DNA of 64,000 bases, taken from NCBI GenBank assembly GCA_030063045.1, contig JAQSEB010000078.1:378001-442000 (forward strand). Reading direction: 5' to 3'. Shown in pieces: positions 37,491-52,134 of this stretch. Each line of letters opens with the position of its first letter. Positions within the stretch are counted from its first letter, which is position 1. The position numbers were made by a program, and so were the translations under genes. The stretch is from Pratylenchus scribneri. Taxonomy: Eukaryota > Nematoda > Chromadorea > Rhabditida > Pratylenchidae. The notes below the pieces were generated by a model. It saw only the letters and a list, made by a program, of their open reading frames with translations, did no database searches and was not told the origin of the DNA.

Positions 37491-40400
37491 TTAATTTAAG
37501 GTCGATTAATTAATTTCTTTAGGGAATAAGAATCTTTTCTAGGCTAAAAAAATTTATTTTAGGGTCAATTAATTAATTTCTTTAGGGAATAAGAATTTTA
37601 TCTAGGCTTAAAAAAATTTATTTTGAAATTTCTAAGTAACTTATAGAGTCAATTAATTAATTTCTTTAGAGAATAAGAATCTTATCTAGGCTAAAAAAAT
37701 TTATTTTAGGGTCGATTAATTAATTTCTTTAGGGAATAAGAATCTTATCTAGGCTAAAAAAATTTATTTTAGGGTCGATTAATTAATTTCTTTAGGGAAT
37801 AAGAATCTTATCTAGGCTAAAAAAATTTATTTTGAAATTTCTAAGTAACTTATAGGGTCAATTAATTAATTTCTTTAGGGAATAAGAATCTTATCTTGGC
37901 TAAAAAAAATTTATTTTAGGGTCGATTAATTAATTTCTTTAGGGAATAAAAATCTTATCTAGGCTAAAAAAATTTATTTTAGGGTCGATTAATTAATTTC
38001 TTTAGGGAATAAGAATCTTATCTAGGCTAAAAAAATTTATTTTAGGGTCGATTAATTAATTTCTTTAGGGAATAAGAATCTTATCTAGGCTAAAAAAATT
38101 TATTTTAGGGTCGATTAATTAATTTCTTTAGGGAATAAGAATCTTATCTAGGCTAAAAAAATTTATTTTAGGGTCGATTAATTAATTTCTTTAGGGAATA
38201 AGAATCTTATCTAGGCTAAAAAAATTTATTTTGAAATTTCTAAGTAACTTATAGGGTCAATTAATTAATTTCTTTAGGGAATAAGAATCTTATCTTGGCT
38301 AAAAAAAATTTATTTTAGGGTCGATTAATTAATTTCTTTAGGGAATAAGAATCTTATCCAGGCTAAAAAAATTTATTTTAGGGTCGATTAATTAATTTCT
38401 TTAGGGAATAAGAATCTTATTAGGCTAAAAAAATTTATTTTAGAGTCAATTAATTAATTTCTTTAGGGAATAAGAATCTTATCTAGGCTAAAAAAATTTA
38501 TTTTAGGGTCGATTAATTAATTTCTTTAGGGAATAAGAATCTTATCTAGGCTAAAGAAATTTATTTTAGGGTCGATTAATTAATTTCTTTAGGGAATAAG
38601 AATCTTATCTAGGCTAAAAAAATTTATTTTAGGGTCGATTAATTAATTTCTTTAGGGAATAAGAATCTTATCTAGGCTAAAAAAATTTATTTTAGGGTCG
38701 ATTAATTAATTTCTTTAGGGAATAAGAATCTTATCTAGGCTAAAGAAATTTATTTTAGGGTCGATTAATTAATTTCTTTAGGGAATAAGAATCTTATCTA
38801 GGCTAAAAAAATTTATTTTAGGGTCGATTAATTAATTTCTTTAGGGAATAAGAATCTTATCTAGGCTAAAAAAATTTATTTTAGGGTCGATTAATTAATT
38901 TCTTTAGGGAATAAGAATCTTATCTAGGCTAAAAAAATTTATTTTAGGGTCGATTAATTAATTTCTTTAGGGAATAAGAATCTTATCTAGGCTAAAAAAT
39001 TTATTTTAGGGTCGATTAATTAATTTCTTTAGGGAATAAGAATCTTATCTAGGCTAAAAAATTTATTTTAGGGTCGATTAATTAATTTCTTTAGGGAATA
39101 AGAATCTTATCTAGGCTAAAAAAATTTATTTTAGGGTCGATTAATTAATTTCTTTAGGGAATAAGAATCTTATCTAGGCTAAAAAAATTAATTTAAGGTC
39201 GATTAATTAATTTCTTTAGGGAATAAGAATCTTTTCTAGGCTAAAAAAATTTATTTTAGGGTCAATTAATTAATTTCTTTAGGGAATAAGAATTTTATCT
39301 AGGCTTAAAAAAATTTATTTTGAAATTTCTAAGTAACTTATAGAGTCAATTAATTAATTTCTTTAGAGAATAAGAATCTTATCTAGGCTAAAAAAATTTA
39401 TTTTAGGGTCGATTAATTAATTTCTTTAGGGAATAAGAATCTTATCTAGGCTAAAAAAATTTATTTTAGGGTCGATTAATTAATTTCTTTAGGGAATAAG
39501 AATCTTATCTAGGCTAAAAAAATTTATTTTGAAATTTCTAAGTAACTTATAGGGTCAATTAATTAATTTCTTTAGGGAATAAGAATCTTATCTTGGCTAA
39601 AAAAAATTTATTTTAGGGTCGATTAATTAATTTCTTTAGGGAATAAAAATCTTATCTAGGCTAAAAAAATTTATTTTAGGGTCGATTAATTAATTTCTTT
39701 AGGGAATAAGAATCTTATCTAGGCTAAAAAAATTTATTTTAGGGTCGATTAATTAATTTCTTTAGGGAATAAGGATCTTATCTAGGCTAAAAAAATTTAT
39801 TTTAGGGTCGATTAATTAATTTCTTTAGGGAATAAGAATCTTATCTAGGCTAAAAAAATTTATTTTAGGGTCGATTAATTAATTTCTTTAGGGAATAAGA
39901 ATCTTATCTAGGCTAAAAAAATTTATTTTGAAATTTCTAAGTAACTTATAGGGTCAATTAATTAATTTCTTTAGGGAATAAGAATCTTATCTTGGCTAAA
40001 AAAAATTTATTTTAGGGTCGATTAATTAATTTCTTTAGGGAATAAGAATCTTATCCAGGCTAAAAAAATTTATTTTAGGATCGATTAATTAATTTCTTTA
40101 GGGAATAAGAATCTTATTAGGCTAAAAAAATTTATTTTAGAGTCAATTAATTAATTTCTTTAGGGAATAAGAATCTTATTAGGCTAAAAAAATTTATTTT
40201 AGGGTCGATTAATTAATTTCTTTAGGGAATAAGAATCTTATCTAGGCTAAAAAAATTTATTTTGAAATTTCTAAGTAACTTATAGGGTCAATTAATTAAT
40301 TTCTTTAGGGAATAAGAATCTTATCTAAGCTAAAAAAATTTATTTTAGGGTCGATTAATTAATTTCTTTAGGGAATAAGAATCTTATTAGGCTAAAAAAA

Positions 40401-40884
40401 TTTATTTTAGGGTCGATTAATTAATTTCTTTAGGGAATAAGAATCTTATCTAGGCTAAAAAAATTTATTTTAGGGTCGATTAATTAATTTCTTTAGGGAA
40501 TAAGAATCTTATCTAGGCTAAAAAAATTTATTTTAGGGTCGATTAATTAATTTCTTTAGGGAATAAGAATCTTATCTAGGCTAAAAAAATTTATTTTAGG
40601 GTCGATTAATTAATTTCTTTAGGGAATAAGAATCTTATCTAGGCTAAAAAAATTTATTTTGAAATTTCTAAGTAACTTATAGGGTCAATTAATTAATTTC
40701 TTTAGGGAATAAGAATCTTATCTTGGCTAAAAAAAATTTATTTTAGGGTCGATTAATTAATTTCTTTAGGGAATAAGAATCTTATCCAGGCTAAAAAAAT
40801 TTATTTTAGGGTCGATTAATTAATTTCTTTAGGGAATAAGAATCTTATTAGGCTAAAAAAATTTATTTTAGAGTCAATTAATTA
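37491..40884 (+). repeat. 1,697-bp tandem segmental duplication
   Basis: Three rare landmarks share a constant 1,697-bp offset: TTAATTTAAGG (37,491/39,188), AATAAAAATC (37,942/39,639) and ATCCAGGC (38,358/40,055). Right end is nominal, one period past the second marker. An earlier TTAATTTAAGG at 35,767 lies 1,724 bp to the left and may be a third, diverged copy. Confidence 0.8.
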
Positions 40885-42055
40885 ATTTCTTTAGGGAATA
40901 AGAATCTTATTAGGCTAAAAAAATTTATTTTAGGGTCGATTAATTAATTTCTTTAGGGAATAAGAATTTTATTAGGCTAAAAAAATTTATTTTAGGGTCG
41001 ATTAATTAATTCCTTTAGGGAATAAGAATTTTATTAGGCTAAAAAAATTTATTTTAGGGTCGATTAATTAATTTCTTTAGGGAATAAGAATCTTATTAGG
41101 CTAAAAAAATTTATTTTAGGGTCAATTAATTAATTTCTTTAGGGAATAAGAATCTTATTAGGCTAAAAAAATTTATTTTAGGGTCAATTAATTAATTTCT
41201 TTAGGGAATAAGAATCTTATCTAGGCTAAAAAAATTTATTTTGAAATTTCTAAGTAACTTATAGGGTCAATTAATTAATTTCTTTAGGGAATAAGAATCT
41301 TATCTAGGCTAAAAAAAATTTATTTTGAAATTTCTAAGTAACTTATAGGGTCAATTAATTAATGTCTTTAGGGAATAAGAATCTTATCTTGGCTAAAAAA
41401 ATTTATTTTGAAATTTCTAAGTAACTTATAGGGTCAATTAATTAATGTCTTTAGGGAATAAGAATCTTATCTAGGCTAAAAAAAATTTATTTTAGGGTCG
41501 ATTAATTAATTTCTTTAGGGAATAAGAATCTTATTAGGCTAAAAAAATTTATTTTAGGGTCGATTAATTAATTTCTTTAGGGAATAAGAATCTTATTAGG
41601 CTAAAAAAATTTATTTTAGGGTCGATTAATTAATTTCTTTAGGGAATAAGAATTTTATCTAGGCTAAAAAAATTTATTTTAGGGTCGATTAATTAATTTC
41701 TTTAGGGAATAAGAATCTTATTAGGCTAAAAAAATTTATTTTAGGGTCGATTAATTAATGTCTTTAGGGAATAAGAATTTTATCTAGGCTAAAAAAATTT
41801 ATTTTAGGATCGATTAATTAATTTCTTTAGGGAATAAGAATCTTATTAGGCTAAAAAAATTTATTTTAGGGTCGATTAATTAATGTCTTTAGGGAATAAG
41901 AATTTTATCTAGGCTAAAAAAATTTATTTTAGGGTCGATTAATTAATTTCTTTAGGGAATAAGAATCTTATTAGGCTAAAAAAATTTATTTTAGGGTCGA
42001 TTAATTAATTTCTTTAGGGAATAAGAATCTTATCTTGGCTAAAAAAATTTATTTT
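40870..42055 (+). repeat. Segment paralogous to 12,457-13,623
   Basis: Intact counterpart of the block II segment with the module-C deletion; landmarks are listed there. The unit near 41,220 keeps GGCTAAAAAAATTTATTTT between CTTATCTA and GAAATTTC. Confidence 0.82.
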
Positions 42056-45000
42056 GAAATTTCTAAGTAACTTATAGGGTCAATTAATTAATTTCTTTAG
42101 GGAATAAGAATCTTATCTTGGCTAAAAAAAATTTATTTTAGGGTCGATTAATTAATTTCTTTAGGGAATAAGAATCTTATCTAGGCTAAAAAAATTTATT
42201 TTAGGGTCGATTAATTAATTTCTTTAGGGAATAAGAATCTTATCTAGGCTAAAAAAATTTATTTTAGGGTCGATTAATTAATTTTATTAGGGAATAAGAA
42301 TCTTATCTAGGCTAAAAAAATTTATTTTAGGGTCGATTAATTAATTTCTTTAGGGAATAAGAATCTTATCTAGGCTAAAAAAAATTTATTTTGAAATTTC
42401 TAAGTAACTTATAGGGTCAATTAATTAATTTCTTTAGGGAATAAGAATCTTATCTTGGCTAAAAAAAATTTATTTTAGGGTCGATTAATTAATTTCTTTA
42501 GGGAATAAGAATCTTATTAGGCTAAAAAAATTTATTTTAGGGTCGATTAATTAATGTCTTTAGGGAATAAGAATTTTATCTAGGCTAAAAAAATTTATTT
42601 TAGGGTCGATTAATTAATTTCTTTAGGGAATAAGAATCTTATTAGGCTAAAAAAATTTATTTTAGGGTCGATTAATTAATTTCTTTAGGGAATAAGAATC
42701 TTATCTTGGCTAAAAAAATTTATTTTGAAATTTCTAAGTAACTTATAGGGTCAATTAATTAATTTCTTTAGGGAATAAGAATCTTATCTTGGCTAAAAAA
42801 AATTTATTTTAGGGTCGATTAATTAATTTCTTTAGGGAATAAGAATCTTATCTAGGCTAAAAAAATTTATTTTAGGGTCGATTAATTAATTTCTTTAGGG
42901 AATAAGAATCTTATCTAGGCTAAAAAAATTTATTTTAGGGTCGATTAATTAATTTCTTTAGGGAATAAGAATCTTATCTAGGCTAAAAAAATTTATTTTA
43001 GGGTCGATTAATTAATTTCTTTAGGGAATAAGAATCTTATCTAGGCTAAAAAAATTTATTTTAGGGTCGATTAATTAATTTCTTTAGGGAATAAGAATCT
43101 TATCTAGGCTAAAAAAAATTTATTTTGAAATTTCTAAGTAACTTATAGGGTCAATTAATTAATTTCTTTAGGGAATAAGAATCTTATCTTGGCTAAAAAA
43201 AATTTATTTTAGGGTCGATTAATTAATTTCTTTAGGGAATAAGAATCTTATCCAGGCTAAAAAAATTTATTTTAGGGTCGATTAATTAATTTCTTTAGGG
43301 AATAAGAATCTTATTAGGCTAAAAAAATTTATTTTAGAGTCAATTAATTAATTTCTTTAGGGAATAAGAATCTTATTAGGCTAAAAAAATTTATTTTAGG
43401 GTCGATTAATTAATTTCTTTAGGGAATAAGAATCTTATCTAGGCTAAAAAAATTTATTTTGAAATTTCTAAGTAACTTATAGGGTCAATTAATTAATTTC
43501 TTTAGGGAATAAGAATCTTATCTAGGCTAAAAAAATTTATTTTAGGGTCGATTAATTAATTTCTTTAGGGAATAAGAATCTTATTAGGCTAAAAAAATTT
43601 ATTTTAGGGTCGATTAATTAATTTCTTTAGGGAATAAGAATCTTATCTAGGCTAAAAAAATTTATTTTAGGGTCGATTAATTAATTTCTTTAGGGAATAA
43701 GAATCTTATCTAGGCTAAAAAAATTTATTTTAGGGTCGATTAATTAATTTCTTTAGGGAATAAGAATCTTATCTAGGCTAAAAAAATTTATTTTAGGGTC
43801 GATTAATTAATTTCTTTAGGGAATAAGAATCTTATCTAGGCTAAAAAAATTTATTTTGAAATTTCTAAGTAACTTATAGGGTCAATTAATTAATTTCTTT
43901 AGGGAATAAGAATCTTATTTTGGCTAAAAAAATTTATTTTAGGGTCGATTAATTAATTTCTTTAGGGAATAAGAATCTTATCCAGGCTAAAAAAATTTAT
44001 TTTAGGGTCGATTAATTAATTTCTTTAGGGAATAAGAATCTTATTAGGCTAAAAAAATTTATTTTAGAGTCAATTAATTAATTTCTTTAGGGAATAAGAA
44101 TCTTATTAGGCTAAAAAAATTTATTTTAGGGTCGATTAATTAATTTCTTTAGGGAATAAGAATTTTATTAGGCTAAAAAAATTTATTTTAGGGTCGATTA
44201 ATTAATTCCTTTAGGGAATAAGAATTTTATTAGGCTAAAAAAATTTATTTTAGGGTCGATTAATTAATTTCTTTAGGGAATAAGAATCTTATTAGGCTAA
44301 AAAAATTTATTTTAGGGTCAATTAATTAATTTCTTTAGGGAATAAGAATCTTATTAGGCTAAAAAAATTTATTTTAGGGTCAATTAATTAATTTCTTTAG
44401 GGAATAAGAATCTTATCTAGGCTAAAAAAAATTTATTTTGAAATTTCTAAGTAACTTATAGGGTCAATTAATTAATGTCTTTAGGGAATAAGAATCTTAT
44501 CTTGGCTAAAAAAATTTATTTTGAAATTTCTAAGTAACTTATAAGGTCAATTAATTAATGTCTTTAGGGAATAAGAATCTTATCTAGGCTAAAAAAAATT
44601 TATTTTAGGGTCGATTAATTAATTTCTTTAGGGAATAAGAATCTTATTAGGCTAAAAAAATTTATTTTAGGGTCGATTAATTAATTTCTTTAGGGAATAA
44701 GAATCTTATTAGGCTAAAAAAATTTATTTTAGGGTCGATTAATTAATTTCTTTAGGGAATAAGAATTTTATCTAGGCTAAAAAAATTTATTTTAGGGTCG
44801 ATTAATTAATTTCTTTAGGGAATAAGAATCTTATTAGGCTAAAAAAATTTATTTTAGGGTCGATTAATTAATTTCTTTAGGGAATAAGAATCTTATCTAG
44901 GCTAAAAAAATTTATTTTAGGGTCGATTAATTAATTTCTTTAGGGAATAAGAATCTTATCTAGGCTAAAAAAATTTATTTTGAAATTTCTAAGTAACTTA

Positions 45001-48000
45001 TAGGGTCAATTAATTAATTTCTTTAGGGAATAAGAATCTTATCTTGGCTAAAAAAAATTTATTTTAGGGTCGATTAATTAATTTCTTTAGGGAATAAGAA
45101 TCTTATCCAGGCTAAAAAAATTTATTTTAGGGTCGATTAATTAATTTCTTTAGGGAATAAGAATCTTATTAGGCTAAAAAAATTTATTTTAGAGTCAATT
45201 AATTAATTTCTTTAGGGAATAAGAATCTTATTAGGCTAAAAAAATTTATTTTAGGGTCGATTAATTAATTTCTTTAGGGAATAAGAATCTTATCTAGGCT
45301 AAAAAAATTTATTTTGAAATTTCTAAGTAACTTATAGGGTCAATTAATTAATTTCTTTAGGGAATAAGAATCTTATCTAGGCTAAAAAAATTTATTTTAG
45401 GGTCGATTAATTAATTTCTTTAGGGAATAAGAATCTTATTAGGCTAAAAAAATTTATTTTAGGGTCGATTAATTAATTTCTTTAGGGAATAAGAATCTTA
45501 TCTAGGCTAAAAAAATTTATTTTAGGGTCGATTAATTAATTTCTTTAGGGAATAAGAATCTTATCTAGGCTAAAAAAATTTATTTTAGGGTCGATTAATT
45601 AATTTCTTTAGGGAATAAGAATCTTATCTAGGCTAAAAAAATTTATTTTAGGGTCGATTAATTAATTTCTTTAGGGAATAAGAATCTTATCTAGGCTAAA
45701 AAAATTTATTTTGAAATTTCTAAGTAACTTATAGGGTCAATTAATTAATTTCTTTAGGGAATAAGAATCTTATCTTGGCTAAAAAAAATTTATTTTAGGG
45801 TCGATTAATTAATTTCTTTAGGGAATAAGAATCTTATCCAGGCTAAAAAAATTTATTTTAGGGTCGATTAATTAATTTCTTTAGGGAATAAGAATCTTAT
45901 TAGGCTAAAAAAATTTATTTTAGAGTCAATTAATTAATTTCTTTAGGGAATAAGAATCTTATTAGGCTAAAAAAATTTATTTTAGGGTCGATTAATTAAT
46001 TTCTTTAGGGAATAAGAATTTTATTAGGCTAAAAAAATTTATTTTAGGGTCGATTAATTAATTCCTTTAGGGAATAAGAATTTTATTAGGCTAAAAAAAT
46101 TTATTTTAGGGTCGATTAATTAATTTCTTTAGGGAATAAGAATCTTATTAGGCTAAAAAAATTTATTTTAGGGTCAATTAATTAATTTCTTTAGGGAATA
46201 AGAATCTTATTAGGCTAAAAAAATTTATTTTAGGGTCAATTAATTAATTTCTTTAGGGAATAAGAATCTTATCTAGGCTAAAAAAATTTATTTTGAAATT
46301 TCTAAGTAACTTATAGGGTCAATTAATTAATTTCTTTAGGGAATAAGAATCTTATCTAGGCTAAAAAAAATTTATTTTGAAATTTCTAAGTAACTTATAG
46401 GGTCAATTAATTAATGTCTTTAGGGAATAAGAATCTTATCTTGGCTAAAAAAATTTATTTTGAAATTTCTAAGTAACTTATAGGGTCAATTAATTAATGT
46501 CTTTAGGGAATAAGAATCTTATCTAGGCTAAAAAAAATTTATTTTAGGGTCGATTAATTAATTTCTTTAGGGAATAAGAATCTTATTAGGCTAAAAAAAT
46601 TTATTTTAGGGTCGATTAATTAATTTCTTTAGGGAATAAGAATCTTATTAGGCTAAAAAAATTTATTTTAGGGTCGATTAATTAATTTCTTTAGGGAATA
46701 AGAATTTTATCTAGGCTAAAAAAATTTATTTTAGGGTCGATTAATTAATTTCTTTAGGGAATAAGAATCTTATTAGGCTAAAAAAATTTATTTTAGGGTC
46801 GATTAATTAATGTCTTTAGGGAATAAGAATTTTATCTAGGCTAAAAAAATTTATTTTAGGGTCGATTAATTAATTTCTTTAGGGAATAAGAATCTTATTA
46901 GGCTAAAAAAATTTATTTTAGGGTCGATTAATTAATGTCTTTAGGGAATAAGAATTTTATCTAGGCTAAAAAAATTTATTTTAGGGTCGATTAATTAATT
47001 TCTTTAGGGAATAAGAATCTTATTAGGCTAAAAAAATTTATTTTAGGGTCGATTAATTAATTTCTTTAGGGAATAAGAATCTTATCTTGGCTAAAAAAAT
47101 TTATTTTGAAATTTCTAAGTAACTTATAGGGTCAATTAATTAATGTCTTTAGGGAATAAGAATTTTATCTAGGCTAAAAAAATTTATTTTAGGGTCGATT
47201 AATTAATTTCTTTAGGGAATAAGAATCTTATTAGGTTAAAAAATTTATTTTAGGGTCGATTAATTAATTTCTTTAGGGAATAAGAATCTTATTAGGCTAA
47301 AAAAATTTATTTTGAAATTTCTAAGTAACTTATAGGGTCAATTAATTAATGTCTTTAGGGAATAAGAATCTTATCTAGGCTAAAAAAATTTATTTTAGGG
47401 TCGATTAATTAATGTCTTTAGGGAATACGAATCTTATTAGGCTAAAAAAATTTATTTTAGGGTCGATTAATTAATTTCTTTAGGGAATAAGAATCTTATC
47501 TTGGCTAAAAAAATTTATTTTAGGGCCGATTAATTAATTTCTTTAGGGAATAAGAATCTTATTAGGCTAAAAAAATTTATTTTAGGGTCGATTAATTAAT
47601 TTCTTTAGGGAATACGAATCTTATCTTAGCTAAAAAAATTTATTTTAGGGTCGATTAATTAATGTCTTTAGGGAATAAGAATCTTATCTTGGCTAAAAAA
47701 ATTTATTTTGAAATTTCTAAGTAACTTATAGGGTCAATTAATTAATGTCTTTAGGGAATAAGAATCTTATCTTGGCTAAAAAAATTTATTTTGAAATTTC
47801 TAATTAACTTATAGGGTCAATTAATTAATGTCTTTAGGGAATAAGAATCTTATTAGGCTAAAAAAATTTATTTTAGGGTCAATTAATTAATTTCTTTAGG
47901 GAATAAGAATCTTATTAGGCTAAAAAAATTTATTTTAGGGTCAATTAATTAATTTCTTTAGGGAATAAGAATCTTATCTAGGCTAAAAAAATTTATTTTG

Positions 48001-49285
48001 AAATTTCTAAGTAACTTATAGGGTCAATTAATTAATTTCTTTAGGGAATAAGAATCTTATCTAGGCTAAAAAAAATTTATTTTGAAATTTCTAAGTAACT
48101 TATAGGGTCAATTAATTAATGTCTTTAGGGAATAAGAATCTTATCTTGGCTAAAAAAATTTATTTTGAAATTTCTAAGTAACTTATAGGGTCAATTAATT
48201 AATGTCTTTAGGGAATAAGAATCTTATCTAGGCTAAAAAAAATTTATTTTAGGGTCGATTAATTAATTTCTTTAGGGAATAAGAATCTTATTAGGCTAAA
48301 AAAATTTATTTTAAGGTCGATTAATTAATTTCTTTAGGGAATAAGAATCTTATTAGGCTAAAAAAATTTATTTTAGGGTCGATTAATTAATTTCTTTAGG
48401 GAATAAGAATCTTATCTAGGCTAAAAAAAATTTATTTTGAAATTTCTAAGTAACTTTTAGGGTCAATTAATTAATGTCTTTAGGGAATAAGAATCTTATC
48501 TTGGCTAAAAAAATTTATTTTGAAATTTCTAAGTAACTTATAGGGTCAATTAATTAATGTCTTTAGGGAATAAGAATCTTATCTTGGCTAAAAAAATTTA
48601 TTTTGAAATTTCTAAGTAACTTTTAGGGTCAATTAATTAATGTCTTTAGGGAATAAGAATCTTATCTTGGCTAAAAAAATTTATTTTGAAATTTCTAAGT
48701 AACTTATAGGGTCAATTAATTAATGTCTTTAGGGAATAAGAATCTTATCTTGGCTAAAAAAATTTATTTTGAAATTTCTAAGTAACTTATAGGGTCAATT
48801 AATTAATGTCTTAAGGGAATAAGAATCTTATCTTGGCTAAAAAAATTTATTTTGAAATTTCTAAGTAACTTATAGGGTCAATTAATTAATGTCTTTAGGG
48901 AATAAGAATCTTATCTAGGCTTAAAAAATTTATTTTAGGGTCGATTAATTAATTTCTTTAGGGAATAAGAATCTTATTAGGCTAAAAAAATTTATTTTAG
49001 GGTCGATTAATTAATTTCTTTAGGGAATAAGAATCTTATCTTGGCTAAAAAAATTTATTTTGAAATTTCTAAGTAACTTATAGGATCAATTAATTAATGT
49101 CTTTAGGGAATAAGAATTTTATCTAGGCTAAAAAAATTTATTTTAGGGTCGATTAATTAATTTCTTTAGGGAATAAGAATCTTATTAGGTTAAAAAATTT
49201 ATTTTAGGGTCGATTAATTAATTTCTTTAGGGAATAAGAATCTTATTAGGCTAAAAAAATTTATTTTGAAATTTCTAAGTAACTT

Positions 49286-50026
49286 ATAGGGTCAATTAAT
49301 TAATTTCTTTAGGGAATAAGAATCTTATCTAGGCTAAAAAAATTTATTTTAGGGTCGATTAATTAATTTCTTTAGGGAATAAGAATCTTATTAGGCTAAA
49401 AAAATTTATTTTAGGGTCAATTAATTAATGTCTTTAGGGAATAAGAATCTTATCTTGGCTAAAAAAATTTATTTTGAAATTTCTAAGTAACTTATAGGGT
49501 CAATTAATCTTTAGGGAATAAGAATCTTATCTTGGCTAAAAAAATTTATTTTGAAATTTCTAAGTAACTTTTAGGGTCAATTAATTAATGTCTTTAGGGA
49601 ATAAGAATCTTATCTTGGCTAAAAAAATTTATTTTGAAATTTCTAAGTAACTTATAGGGTCAATTAATTAATGTCTTTAGGGAATAAGAATCTTATCTTG
49701 GCTAAAAAAATTTATTTTGAAATTTCTAAGTAACTTATAGGGTCAATTAATTAATGTCTTAAGGGAATAAGAATCTTATCTTGGCTAAAAAAATTTATTT
49801 TGAAATTTCTAAGTAACTTATAGGGTCAATTAATTAATGTCTTTAGGGAATAAGAATCTTATCTAGGCTTAAAAAATTTATTTTAGGGTCGATTAATTAA
49901 TTTCTTTAGGGAATAAGAATCTTATTAGGCTAAAAAAATTTATTTTAGGGTCGATTAATTAATTTCTTTAGGGAATAAGAATCTTATTAGGCTAAAAAAA
50001 TTTATTTTGAAATTTCTAAGTAACTT
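49286..50026 (+). repeat. 741-bp HOR, distant copy
   Basis: The same ten-unit order with all diagnostic marks (49,496 TCAATTAATCTTT, then AACTTTTAGGG, AATGTCTTAAGGG and CTAGGCTTAAAAAA), and exactly 741 bp to the next copy start at 50,027. It lies 49,285 bp from copy 1. Confidence 0.92.
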
Positions 50027-50812
50027 ATAGGGTCAATTAATTAATTTCTTTAGGGAATAAGAATCTTATCTAGGCTAAAAAAATTTATTTTAGGGTCGAT
50101 TAATTAATTTCTTTAGGGAATAAGAATCTTATTAGGCTAAAAAAATTTATTTTAGGGTCAATTAATTAATGTCTTTAGGGAATAAGAATCTTATCTTGGC
50201 TAAAAAAATTTATTTTGAAATTTCTAAGTAACTTATAGGGTCAATTAATTAATGTCTTTAGGGAATAAGAATCTTATCTTGGCTAAAAAAATTTATTTTG
50301 AAATTTCTAAGTAACTTATAGGGTCAATTAATTAATGTCTTAAGGGAATAAGAATCTTATCTTGGCTAAAAAAATTTATTTTGAAATTTCTAAGTAACTT
50401 ATAGGGTCAATTAATTAATGTCTTTAGGGAATAAGAATCTTATCTAGGCTTAAAAAATTTATTTTAGGGTCGATTAATTAATTTCTTTAGGGAATAAGAA
50501 TCTTATTAGGCTAAAAAAATTTATTTTAGGGTCGATTAATTAATTTCTTTAGGGAATAAGAATCTTATCTTGGCTAAAAAAATTTATTTTGAAATTTCTA
50601 AGTAACATAGGATCAATTAATTAATGTCTTTAGGGAATAAGAATTTTATCTAGGCTAAAAAAATTTATTTTAGGGTCGATTAATTAATTTCTTTAGGGAA
50701 TAAGAATCTTATTAGGTTAAAAAATTTATTTTAGGGTCGATTAATTAATTTCTTTAGGGAATAAGAATCTTATTAGGCTAAAAAAATTTATTTTGAAATT
50801 TCTAAGTAACTT
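50027..50812 (+). repeat. 786-bp rearranged HOR derivative
   Basis: Starts as the 741-bp HOR but lacks units 4 and 5, and after unit 9 inserts a segment seen also near 49,090-49,260 and 52,850-53,060. That segment has a CTTGGC unit, a TTTTATCTAGGC unit and a TTAGGTTAAAAAA unit before the final 82-bp unit. Lengths 63+62+83+83+83+63+62+81+63+61+82 sum to 786. The D module near 50,605 has a 2-bp deletion (AACATAGGATC). Confidence 0.85.
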
Positions 50813-51553
50813 ATAGGGTCAATTAATTAATTTCTTTAGGGAATAAGAATCTTATCTAGGCTAAAAAAATTTATTTTAGGGTCGATTAATTAATTTCTTT
50901 AGGGAATAAGAATCTTATTAGGCTAAAAAAATTTATTTTAGGGTCAATTAATTAATGTCTTTAGGGAATAAGAATCTTATCTTGGCTAAAAAAATTTATT
51001 TTGAAATTTCTAAGTAACTTATAGGGTCAATTAATCTTTAGGGAATAAGAATCTTATCTTGGCTAAAAAAATTTATTTTGAAATTTCTAAGTAACTTTTA
51101 GGGTCAATTAATTAATGTCTTTAGGGAATAAGAATCTTATCTTGGCTAAAAAAATTTATTTTGAAATTTCTAAGTAACTTATAGGGTCAATTAATTAATG
51201 TCTTTAGGGAATAAGAATCTTATCTTGGCTAAAAAAATTTATTTTGAAATTTCTAAGTAACTTATAGGGTCAATTAATTAATGTCTTAAGGGAATAAGAA
51301 TCTTATCTTGGCTAAAAAAATTTATTTTGAAATTTCTAAGTAACTTATAGGGTCAATTAATTAATGTCTTTAGGGAATAAGAATCTTATCTAGGCTTAAA
51401 AAATTTATTTTAGGGTCGATTAATTAATTTCTTTAGGGAATAAGAATCTTATTAGGCTAAAAAAATTTATTTTAGGGTCGATTAATTAATTTCTTTAGGG
51501 AATAAGAATCTTATTAGGCTAAAAAAATTTATTTTGAAATTTCTAAGTAACTT
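50813..51553 (+). repeat. 741-bp HOR, second copy in block V
   Basis: Full ten-unit copy with the 77-bp unit at 51,023-51,099, AACTTTTAGGG, AATGTCTTAAGGG and GGCTTAAAAAA all in place. The next copy start is exactly 741 bp on. Confidence 0.91.
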
Positions 51554-52134
51554 ATAGGGTCAATTAATTAATTTCTTTAGGGAATAAGAATCTTATCTAG
51601 GCTAAAAAAATTTATTTTAGGGTCGATTAATTAATTTCTTTAGGGAATAAGAATCTTATTAGGCTAAAAAAATTTATTTTAGGGTCAATTAATTAATGTC
51701 TTTAGGGAATAAGAATCTTATCTTGGCTAAAAAAATTTATTTTGAAATTTCTAAGTAACTTATAGGGTCAATTAATTAATGTCTTTAGGGAATAAGAATC
51801 TTATCTTGGCTAAAAAAATTTATTTTGAAATTTCTAAGTAACTTATAGGGTCAATTAATTAATGTCTTAAGGGAATAAGAATCTTATCTTGGCTAAAAAA
51901 ATTTATTTTGAAATTTCTAAGTAACTTATAGGGTCAATTAATTAATGTCTTTAGGGAATAAGAATCTTATCTAGGCTTAAAAAATTTATTTTAGGGTCGA
52001 TTAATTAATTTCTTTAGGGAATAAGAATCTTATTAGGCTAAAAAAATTTATTTTAGGGTCGATTAATTAATTTCTTTAGGGAATAAGAATCTTATTAGGC
52101 TAAAAAAATTTATTTTGAAATTTCTAAGTAACTT
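51554..52134 (+). repeat. 581-bp HOR derivative lacking two units
   Basis: Same order as the 741-bp HOR without units 4 and 5 (77 + 83 = 160 bp), giving 63+62+83+83+83+63+62+82 = 581. The loss is exactly of whole units, as expected from misaligned in-register recombination. Confidence 0.88.

Larger units (their letters stand above)
29206..47127. repeat. Block IV: block II-like short-unit block
   Basis: Again mostly TCGATT/AATTTC 62- and 63-bp units, with the same rare marks as block II: CTTTAGAGAATAAG, AGCAACTTAT (32,185; block II 4,423), AATTCTTTAGGG, TTAATTTAAGG (35,767, 37,491, 39,188), ATCCAGGC, AATTCCTTTAGGG (41,012 and later). Colinear pieces lie about 27.8 to 30 kb to the right of their block II counterparts, so the offset drifts through many indels. 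It also has a private mark, GGCTAAAGAAATTT, near 29,940-30,430. Limits approximate. Confidence 0.75.
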
